The notes beneath the pieces are model-generated. The model was not told the DNA's origin and did not search any database. It saw only the letters and a list, made by a program, of their open reading frames with translations. From Salvia splendens (taxonomy: Eukaryota > Streptophyta > Magnoliopsida > Lamiales > Lamiaceae): a DNA stretch of 64,000 bases. The translations under genes and the position numbers were made by a program. Positions 35,401 through 45,900 of the stretch are shown piece after piece; position 1 is the stretch's first letter, and each line of letters begins with the position of its first letter. The stretch covers positions 7,230,729 through 7,294,728 of the forward strand of contig NC_056038.1 in the NCBI RefSeq assembly GCF_004379255.2, read 5' to 3'.

Positions 35401-38400
35401 TTAGTACTGTGTATTAGTATTTACAAGTTCTATTAATAGAACATATAACTAAATCTCAATCGTTAACTAAAATCTCACACTTCTGAATTCTTTCTTCATT
35501 TTTAATTACTTTCTCCTTTTCCTTTTCCCCTTTTTGTTTCTTTATTAGTATTTGTTTTCTTCCCTGTGACATGTTTATTAATTCAGGAGTTGTGTGGCAA
35601 TGGTGGCATTCTTATTCTGGTTCAGGCCGTCATGAACTTAAAGTTATCGGCCTCGGACAATATTTCCTCATACATGGCTGCTATCTCCCGCCTAAAATCT
35701 AAAGCTTTATCTATTGTGAGTGCACTTTCCCATTAAGATAAGTGGATAATATGTCTTTGAATATTACAACTGATGGTAAAGTTAGCACTCCTTAAATTTT
35801 TTATGTGCTTGTGCTTGGTTTGGTTGTGTGAACATGCCCTTATTTCTTTAAGTAAATGTGATTTTTTCCGCTGCAGCTTTTGCACCTTTGTGAAGCTGAA
35901 AGTGTATCCTACCTGGATGAGGTGGCCAGCAACACAGCAACTCAGGATATGGCAAAGTCTGTTGGACTCGAGGTATTGGCTTCTAGAATCAAAGCATCAT
36001 GCTGTTTCTGTCATAACTCTCAGAGAGATACATGTTTCATTGCATTCATAATAGAAAAAGATTTCCCAGACCCTTTAGATCTATTGCTACATTTACGTTG
36101 AAAAACCAGCAAGTTTGTACTCTGAAAATGAAATTGAAATAATCTTAAATGTGCTGCAGAAGTTTTGCACATCGAGAAAACCCAAATACGGCATATTTCA
36201 AACTTTTTCTTATGATTTTTAACTGCCTATTGTAATCCTAGTTTGTAGCATTTCCCAGTCGAAATTGGGTCTATACCAAAGTTTATAGTATTTACTGTAA
36301 AATAAGCATTGCTATATCTGCACTTTGAGAAGATTGTTTCTTCTATACATATGCAGTTGTCAATTTGTCATTTTGCCTTACTTGGTGGTATCACGGGCAT
36401 CTGTTTTGTGTAGGTTCTTGCGTTGCTGAAAAAAATGTTTGGTATAGATTCAAGACAGTTAAATGCTCCCTCTGAGGCATGCTACCGGAAGGGGCAACTG
36501 GAACTTAATGCAATGCGCTTGGCGGATGTCTTCTCAGATGATTCAAATTTTCGGTCATTCATCATGATAAACTTTGTAAGCTTTCCATCAGTACAACTAA
36601 TTTTAAAATCTTATAGAGTGCTATTGTTTTCACTGTATGGTGTCTTTGCTTTTTATGATTGAAGGTCGAAAAGACTCGAAGCATGACATCTGAGTTTCTT
36701 AGAAAATGTCTTTGCCTATTTGAACACACTAATGATGTGCTTGAAGAGATTTTGAGATCAAATTGCTGGTTTTAACAAATGGATGTTAATTTTATGAAAG
36801 TACTAACTTTCAAATGAAAAGGTGAGAGTTTGAGCACTTGCTATAACATAGACTTGACGATCACCTCCGTGCTTATCTTATCTTAAACGGTAGTACTATA
36901 TATTCTGAGGACAATCTTTTATTTGTATTTTGCATGTTATTTGCAAGTATAGTGTGTGCCCGTGGATCTAGTGGCAAATTTCTGAACTCAAACCTATCCA
37001 ACTACTCCCTCCGTCCCTCAGTAGCTGAGTCGTATTCCTTTTTTGGTTGTTCCACTGTAGCTGAGTCATTTCCTATTTTGGTAAAAAGCACCAACTTTTC
37101 TTCTTACTTTACTCTCTCTTACTTTATTCTCTCTTCATCTCTCTCCCTTTTTCCTTTCCTATTTTATTCTTCATTCACTTAATTCACTTTTAACACAATT
37201 TCTTAAATCTCATGCCGAAAAGAAACACCTCTACTACAGAGGGACGGAGGGAGTAATTTTTTGTATATGCTGGTATCTTGTGAAATGGAATAAAGAGGGC
37301 TTCCCAAACTGTAGTTGCTATGTTCATAAGTCACTTAGCACACACATTGAGTTTGTAAGTTTACCAGCATAATTTTTTTTGTCATTTTAATCATCTAATT
37401 GAAAAACTACGACGAACTGTTCTAGTGCATCATTTCCTCATTTGGTTTTTGTCATTGCAAAGAGATACAAATGATTAGTAGGAAGAGTTTCAACTGTTTG
37501 TCAATGTATGATGGTTAGTTATTTATTTTGTTTGACATTTAATCTCTCGAGGGTAAATGGAAATTGGTATGCCATACCATACATAACAATTCTTTTAATT
37601 TATCAATTGTTATAATCTTTTCTCAAGGAAATTGTGCATTTTTTTTTCCTGACCGTACAAATGTGTTCCTTTAGAGGGAAGCTTTAGCAGCAATCTTTCT
37701 ACTCCCTCATGGAGAGTTTGTATCTGGCTGGTGCTCGTCTGACCTTCTAGTTTGTGAAGAGGATGCACCATTAGAGTATGTATTATCTACACCACCTCGA
37801 TAAGTCTTATTTCACCAAATTAGTGTTACAACTATTGCATGGTCTGAAACAACAATGTATATCGACACATTAAATTTGATTTTACCTCTTGCAGTATACC
37901 TCAGTCATCTTATGCTCATCAGAGAACGTCTTTGTTGATTAAAGTGATTGCAAACCTTCATTGCTTTGTTCCTGATGTATGCCAGGGTAAATGATTTAGT
38001 AATTTCCGGTTTCAATTAGGGTATACTGCTTGATACTATTATTTAACTAATAACATCTGTTTCAACCCCAGATGAGAAGGATCTGTTTCTCAACAAGTTC
38101 ATTCGGTTCATACGGAAGGACTATCAGAAACTGTCAGATGGATTCTTCTCTACCTCAGAAGCTGACAAAGTGTCCACAGTTAACAAGAACTTATGTATGC
38201 CTGCTTCTAACTCTTCCCTTTGTTAATCAAGTACTCCATGCCTCTATTCTCTAATACTCTATTGCACGTAGGTTCGCTGTTAAGTCATGCAGAGTCTTTG
38301 GTTCCAGGATTTTTGAATGAAGATGATGTACAACTGCTGAGGTAATTTAAATATATGCCTTCCTTCCATTCTGAAATTGGGCATTAATTATTTGTTCATG

Positions 38401-38937
38401 TCCTATCTTTCTTAGTTTGCAATTTAGATAATGAAACATTCTGGCTGATGGTCACTTTGCTGCTTCTTATAGTTGCCCTTTTTTTTATTTAATAAACCTG
38501 CTTCACTCACCACATTTATTCATTATGCGCATGAGTGCATTATGTACTTAATATTTTTAAGGCTATCTAAGATTGGCAATCTTCTTTGTAGGTTATTTAT
38601 AAGTCAGTTTGAGTCCCGGATCGTTCGTGCTGCATCTGAAGATCTTTTAATCCATGTAAAACCTCTCTGGCTTAACCTATGGATGTCATTCATCTTTTTC
38701 CATAAAATGTTAAGTGCATCTGTTTTTGGGATCTTAATAGAAATGATCTTTACCTTAGCACATATAGGGTTTTGATCTATGAAAACTAGATTTAAATATA
38801 GAAACGCAGAACGAAATCACACGTAGGGCATTTTTTGGTCATAGTTAATTTATTTTTAGGTCATAGTTAATTTATTTTTAGGTCATGCTAACAAAGCATG
38901 ACCTAAAATGATCTTAACATGACATTAAACCCAAATC

Positions 38938-38996
<59 letters not shown>

Positions 38997-40613
38997 GAGC
39001 GTTATTCTCCTTTTCACATCTTAGATCCTTTTTCCTTCTTAATATTACGCGTTAGATCTAAGGCATCAACGGATCAGATTGATTCTATAAAACTGGTTCC
39101 GTGTTGCATTATAGAAGGTGGTTGTATGCATTACAGGGTTATTATTGACATTTACCGGAAAAGTAACTGCCACATTTTGGTATCTGCGAATAATGCACCA
39201 CATGGTCACGAGTAATGCATATAATTGACTATATAATGCACAATATGTGAACTGCAATGCATACGAATAAGATGTACCATGTTATGATGTTTGGACACAC
39301 GTTTCTTGTTTCCCCTAAGGGTTTAATAAGCTTAGGGGCTAGGGTATAGTACGTAGACACGTATGTAATCTTCACATGGTAACAAGTAATGGATATAATT
39401 GACTATATAATGCACAATTTGTGAACTGCAATGCATACGAACAAGATGTGTTGTGTTATGATGTTTGACACACGTTTCTTGTTTCCCCTAAGGGTTTAAT
39501 AAGCTTAGGGGCTAGGGTATAGTACGTACGCATTAATAACAAATTATAAAATGATACGATTAATTCACCAAATTGTCACGAGTAATGGATGTTATTAACT
39601 ATATAATGCACAATATGTGAACTGCAATGCATACGAATAAGATGTACCATGTTAGGATGTTTGACACACGTTTCTTGTTTCCCCTAAGGGTTTAATAAGC
39701 TTAGGGGCTAGGGTATAGTACGTAGATATTACTAACAAATTGTTGTTATTGGAATATACGTATGTGCATTATTTGGTTTAGGTAGTGCATTATGTAGCTG
39801 TTAATTGTCATTATCTCAGTATATTATGCATTATTAGAGGTATTGTGTATATGGGTTAATCAACAGATTGAAGATTACATACGTGCATTTAGTAATGTCT
39901 ACGTACTATACCCTAGCCCCTAAGCTTATTAAACCCTTAGGGGAAACAAGAAACGTGTGTCAAACATCATAACATGGTACATCTTATTCGTATGCATTGC
40001 AGTTCACATATTGTGCATTATATAGTTAATAACATCCATTACTCGTGACAATTTGGTGAATTATTTGTATCGTTTTATAATTTGTTATTAATGCGTACGT
40101 ACTATACCCTAGCCCCTAAGCTTATTAAACCCTTAGGGGAAACAAGAAACGTGTGTCAAACATAATAACACAGCACATCTTGTTCGTATGCATTGCAGTT
40201 CACAAATTGTGCATTATATAGTCAATTATATGCATTACTCGTTACCATGTGAAGATTACATACATGTCTACGTAATATACCCTAGCCCCTAAGCTTATTA
40301 AACCCTTAGGGGAAACAAGAAACGTGTGTCAAACATCATAACACAACACATCTTGTTCGTATGCATTGCAGTTCACATATTGTGCATTATATAGGCAATT
40401 ATATGCATTACTCGTGACCATGTGGTGCATTATTCGTAGCGGTTTCCAGCCATCATTAGATTACTATTGTACCCTCATAATGCACAAAATAGGACAAATA
40501 ATGCAACACGGGATTAATTACCCAATGTTGATCTGGACCGTCCATTTCTCTAATCTAATGGCTGATATTAAGAAGGAAAAAGGAGAAAATATAGGAAAAG
40601 GAAATGAATACAT

Positions 40614-40665
<52 letters not shown>

Positions 40666-42920
40666 AAATGATCAATACAAAAATTGATTTCAATACAAAA
40701 TTCAGACCAAATCCTGACCAATAAAGTAGTTTCAGGTCAATAATTAAGTAAAAACACGGAGGGCCATTATAAAGTAGTTTCAGGTCATATTATAAAATTC
40801 GGGTTTGAGGTCATGTTAAAATCATTTTATGTCATCATTACTATAATGACGTGAAAATAAGCTTATAATGACTTAAAAATGACTTTTGTATGCTTGGTTA
40901 TGCATTTTTGTATTAAGAATGGGCTTTGCATAGATCAACTATGACCTAAAAATAAACTAACTATGACCTAAAAATGCCCTACATATGATTTCGTTCTGTG
41001 TTTCTGTATTTAAATATAGTTTTCATAGATCAAAATCCTGTATATATATATATGTATATCACTAATCATTTTTTGTATCATTTTGGTCATTTGGTTTTTT
41101 ATTTCACTTGTAAACTAGTTGTTTCCTGCAATAGTTTACCTAAAGCTGAATACTGAGGGATGTTGGTACAAAATGATCATATCCCTCCTTTTTGGACATT
41201 TACATAATTTCTAACACATGGTCCACCTAGATCAGGATTTCTAGTTCTCTTGCAACTTTTGTAACTTCTTTCTGATTTTTTTTATTTTCGTATTTGGTTT
41301 AGGATGAGAAAAATGCAGTGGTGCGTTCCTTACACCGAGAAATGAGTTCAGGTCATGGCAATAATGTTGTCAACATGGGAGAGGGTACACTGGATCTTGG
41401 TTTCCGAGAAGTGGTTCAGTTTGATGCCAACAGGAGAGGGGAGCAATTTTTTGATAGGAAAAACTCTGGGATGATGGAGCAGGAAAAATCCAATGGGCCC
41501 TCTATAAATTCGCGAGAAAATGAGAAAGATGGTCGAGCTTTTGATAGTAGTGGGTCGGATTCCAGTCCTACTCAAGGAAAGACACACATTGATCGCATGG
41601 ATGTTGATCATATCAAGGGAAGTAGCTTTGATGAAACTGCTGAAGAAGAAAAGACTGATCCTCTACATTCTGAAGAGAAGCAGCAAAGGAAACGCAAGAG
41701 AACTATAATGAATGATAAACAGATAGCTCTTATTGAATCTGCACTTATAGATGAACCTGATATGCACCGCAATGCAACCGCTCTACGGTTGTGGGCTGAT
41801 AAATTGAGTATTCATGTGAGTGAATAGTATTTTATATTGTGATATACTCATCATATCATTTGTCTAAAAAAATATTTGTCTTGAATCTATGGGTTTTATT
41901 CTCTATTAAGTTCATTATTAATATATCTTTCTCAGGGAGCTGAGGTTACTACTTCAAGACTAAAAAATTGGTAGGGGCTCATACTCTGTGAGTTTTTCAT
42001 GTTTTATTAATATTATTTTGGTTAAATGTTTGACATTCTTACTTGCCATAAATTGGGTTTGCATGTTTTCATCGAATAATTGGATGCTATACATTAATTA
42101 TACTATGTGTAAAATCCTCAGGCTTAATAATCGGAAAGCTAAGCTGGCACGTGCAGCCAAAGATATCCGTGTATCATATGATGGAGACACTGCTGACAGA
42201 CTAGGAGGCTCTGGGCATCTTGACTCACCGCGGAGCTCTATGGATGATGCGCGTGTCTCATTTTCTGCAAGAGGGAGCAATGGTGATGAGGTTACAGATT
42301 TTGCAGTGTCAGCTAATGCTGATGAAGACGTGGAGACATCACATGCTGCACCTAGGGATATTGCAACGCCAAGCCCGTCCTTTGAACCGGGGCAATATGT
42401 AATGCTTGTGGATGAGAGAAGGGAGGAGGTTGGGAAGGGTGCAGTGTTTCAAGTTGGTGGACTTTGGTGTGGGAATGACTTGGACCAATCTGGCACGTGT
42501 GTTGTGGACATCAAGAACCTCTCTGTTGATATATTTTCCAATGTTCTACACCCGGTGGACGGCACATGCAACACATATTCTCAGGCTGAGAAAAGATTTG
42601 GTTTGATGCGAGTCTTGTGGGATATAAACAAACTCTTTCTCTACTTTGAGTCTGGGGAACACGTGATGCTTGTAGGCGACAAAGCAGAGGAGATTGGGAA
42701 GGGCAAGGTGTTTCAAGTACGTGGGAAATGGTGTGGGGAGGATTTGGAGCAATCTGGTATGTGCGTAGTTGACATCACGGAACTATCAATAGAGGCATTT
42801 GCTGACCTTCCGCATCCAGTGGAAGCCACGGGCAACAAGTTTTATCAGGCTGGGAAAAGGCTTGGTGTGATGAGAGTTCTGTGGGATTCAGACAAACTCT
42901 TGCGGTTGCCACCTCGGTGA
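32427..42920 (+). CDS. NDX: Nodulin homeobox protein NDX
   Basis: 17 coding exons: 32427-32498, 32993-33118, 33202-33360, 34113-34196, 34273-34404, 34549-34767, 35587-35715, 35877-35972, 36414-36575, 37675-37775, 37895-37986, 38072-38194, 38272-38341, 38592-38655, 41303-41815, 41936-41970, 42122-42920, giving 991 aa. Residues about 25-540 form the helical NDX-A-type region. An acidic linker leads to an atypical homeodomain (about 670-735) that starts [20 protein letters not shown] and ends in [11 protein letters not shown], where canonical homeodomains have WFQNRR. The C-terminus carries two tandem 88-residue copies starting [10 protein letters not shown] and [10 protein letters not shown]. 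Family knowledge: Arabidopsis NDX binds single-stranded DNA at the FLC 3' end, stabilises an R-loop and represses COOLAIR, and also affects ABI4 and seed ABA responses. Introns 6 and 9 carry Stowaway MITEs and intron 14 a 2.3-kb palindromic element. Confidence 0.95.
35060..35313. mobile_element. Stowaway-like MITE in NDX intron 6
   Basis: TA-flanked. The left end CTCCCTTGTCTCCCAATAGT and the reversed right end CTCCATCCGTCCCCCAATAG continue as a match through ATAGTATAGCACA. 254 bp, no ORF. Confidence 0.85.
37005..37253. mobile_element. Stowaway-like MITE in NDX intron 9
   Basis: CTCCCTCCGTCCCTC on both ends, TA on both sides (37003-37004 and 37254-37255). 249 bp. The near-perfect ends suggest a fairly recent insertion. 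Confidence 0.9.
38941..38993. repeat. (AT)n tract, left border of inner palindrome
   Basis: 53 bases of pure AT dinucleotides directly before GGGGAGCG, the left end of the inner element. Confidence 0.95.
38994..40616. mobile_element. Inner palindromic element with six mirrored repeats
   Basis: The ends are GGGGAGCGTTATTCTCC and, reversed, GGGATGTATTCATTTCC, both running on to CCTTTTTCCTTCTTAATAT. It sits between two TA microsatellites, as do the Micron-type MITEs known from rice. A 27-base core starting CCCCTAAGGG and ending CTTAGGGG occurs three times forward (39312, 39485, 39681) and three times reversed (39917, 40113, 40286). Spacings are 173 and 196, then mirrored 196 and 173, around a centre near 39812. 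The arms are about 700 bases each and by eye nearly identical; the loop is about 160 bases. It has no protein-coding signal; frames seen there are repeat shadows. Confidence 0.9.
40617..40661. repeat. (TA)n tract, right border of inner palindrome
   Basis: 45 bases of pure TA dinucleotides directly after the inner element, mirroring the tract on its left. Confidence 0.95.
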
Positions 42921-45900
42921 TTCACAGGGGCTCGATGTTAAGGTTCACTTTGCTCGTCAAGTTCAGAATATGCCGGCAAGCAAATGTAGAATCCGTATCT
43001 ATTGTGAATTGCCGCTGCGGCTTGATGGTTAGCATGGAGAATATTTTTGCTGTTGTTGTAATCCACAAGTAAATTCTGCCATGATTTTTCTCCGACTGCT
43101 GTTGACTTGCTCTTAGTAAAAAGTCAATTTTGGTTTCTAAAGTTGTCGGCATATGTTTAGAAATCATTATTAGTTTCAACACTAGTCCACAGTTTAAAAT
43201 TTAAACGACATTTTAATTCAGTTAATTAAAAAAGCTAGAAATTTGATAATTGATAACATGCAAGATTTCCACTCAAATCTATCAGATTTCTCCTACACTC
43301 TAGATCTTATCTTGTTTTTTTCTCTTTTCTTTTTCTTTTTCCTTTTCATATTTTCTTTCTCCCCCCCCCCACACCCCAAGAAACATGTGGTTTGGCTAAT
43401 GAAAAAAATCAGTATAAAAAATTGAAGATGATAACAAAGAATATTAATTTCATTACATAAAATGGAAGTATGGGATGAAACCCAAGCTGCGTACATGTAG
43501 GCAGTACTCTTTAAATCTTACAATAAAAGTAAAAGAACAATAGAAGTGGAATATAACTATTTTCTTCTAGCGTGTAGAAGCACCTCAAACTTACTTGATA
43601 TCAGTGAATTTGATGGATTTCCGAGATTCGAGCAAAACAAATTTATATAAATACAAAAACTATAGATTTGAAAAGCAGAAGGACGAGCTAACAAATAGAT
43701 TTGGGTTTACTATTTTCGGGCTATCTTCAACAACCCCTCACAATCACATTGGTTAGATTTCTACAAGCTTCAAATCAACATCTCCAAGTGGGATCAGACA
43801 CATTGAAAAGTTATCGAGATATAATATTGCATTTGAAATGATAGCTTGATGAATGCAAATGCATGTAGAGAGGAAAATTGTTTTGTGGTTAAATAAATAC
43901 CAATTGCAAATACACTGCAGAAGAAAATAAAATTATTACGGAAAATTTGTACTAATTCTTGTAACCTTCAAAACTGATTCAGTGTCCTCCATCACGAGGT
44001 TTAAAAATATGCACTCAAAAACCTTGGTTTTCACAGTGTAAAAGAATGATCGTTTTCACTTGAAAATTTGCTTTGAATCTTGTGAAAAAATCTGCATTTT
44101 TCTGTTCATCTGTGCAAGCTTTTTCTACATTTTTTCTTTCTCTCTCTTTTCTTGTTTAGCAACACTAGATAACAATATTATCCACACAAATGCACAATAT
44201 TCGAGTCTTCAATGGTATAATCCCTTAATCCCATTAATAAGCATGTTTAGGACTCTTCTCCTTTTGCTTGCTCACGTGTGAATCTAGCAATAAGATTGTT
44301 CTGTTTAATCTAAACTGGATCATATTTTGTCCAAATACTATATACTGTAGTACTTGTTAGTTTTTTTAGTTTAGACCCCAACTATTTTAACTTTTTAATG
44401 AAATAGTACGTTATTAATTGTTAGCTGCCAATCATAGAAATTAAAACAGATTATGAATTACTTATTCCATTGGGCCGAATTATGTGAGTCATGTAATACT
44501 GCTTACTAATTAAGGAAAAAATAATATTCTTCGAAACAACATTTCACTATTTAAATTTCAAAATTTCTCTCGATTATTAAAACCCACTCCTAATTTGAAT
44601 AGTAAAGAAAACTATTAATCTATAATGAAAATGAATATTTTTCTCACATTGTACTAACAAACAAAAATAAATGATCTTGCTTCTTCCGTTAGAGCAATCA
44701 GTGATCCAAAATTTGTATAATTGAGTTGAACCAAATTCCGAAATTTCGATTCAATTATAGCAATAACCGAAAACCAGAAACCATATTCCAATCTTTCGTC
44801 ATTTCGCATTTCATAGTGGAACTCTCATCACTTCGATATTGCAATCTTACACAATTTCTTTTTCTTTATCTATACAAAAATAATTTAGAAAAATTGACAA
44901 TTAATGGCCGCCAATAATACATGTAGTACTACCTCTTTCATTCATGCATACGTGTCATGTATTAGGATTTAGAATATACTTATAATTTGTTTGATGTTTG
45001 ATTTCAATAATTTAAAAACAAGCAGGGTCAGTGTATTCTGTTACGTTTCATCAGAAACAACATTTATAACGTCAAACGAAATCAAAAGATATGTTGTGTT
45101 GTCACAATATAAATGGCGGATTCCTAAAAAAAATGTGAAAATTTGTTAAATTTACTCAAGTTCTGACATATACTAACTTTTCCTCTACTGCTACATAAAT
45201 TTCTGTTGAAAAACAATATCACTACTTCCTTTTATTCATTAGACCTTTATCTTTCTTTTTTTAGTCTAATAATTTTCAGTTCAGTCAAATAATTAATCAT
45301 TTCCGAAATGAAGTTGTTAGCTTTAGTATTAAAATAGCACTAAGATGTACTACTCCCTATCATGATATTTAGGCATACTTAAAAAGAAGAAGAAGATGTT
45401 ATTAGGGGTAATATTTCTAAAACCACAAAATTATAATCGAAATTTAGTATTTTTTTTACACGAACTTATAAATAACTTTGGTCGCAAAGTATTACTATTT
45501 TGTTCTTAAGAGGTAAAAGCTCAAGTCATAAATGATGAGCTTTAAGATTACAAAACAACAAAGCAAAGTACATTACCTATCCAAACTAATAGAACTCCCT
45601 CACTGCTGACAACAACAATCAAACTAAAAAACACCCAAAAGCTAACAAAGTGATCACACTAGCTATGCCATAAAAAAGTACATTACCATGGGCTTAATCT
45701 TTTCATAACCCATATATAGTACTACGTGCTTTTTGAATTAAATACATATAAACAAGTTAGTTGGGCTTACCTCGAAATAAATACCTTCTTATTAGTTATA
45801 ATCTCAATCTAAAAAAAAAATACTATAGGATAAGATTCAGCCTAATTTAGATCTATATATCTAATAAGTCCAAAATTAAACCTAATGATTGTAGTTCCAA

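Larger units (their letters stand above)
38767..41040. mobile_element. Outer foldback element in NDX intron 14
   Basis: The left arm from 38767 (TTTTGATCTATGAAAACTAG, later GGTCATAGTTAATTTATTTT) is complementary to the right arm ending at 41040, over about 170 bases, and matching resumes up to the inner TA tracts (ATTTTAACATGACC on both). It has no ORF. Its middle is occupied by an unrelated palindromic element bounded by (TA)n, so two foldback elements are nested and nearly concentric. Confidence 0.82.

Noticed and set aside
39066..40721. Open frames in the NDX intron palindrome, some nearly identical on opposite strands
   Set aside because: The identity follows from the palindrome arms; the frames include TA-repeat Ile/Tyr runs and have no protein-like composition.
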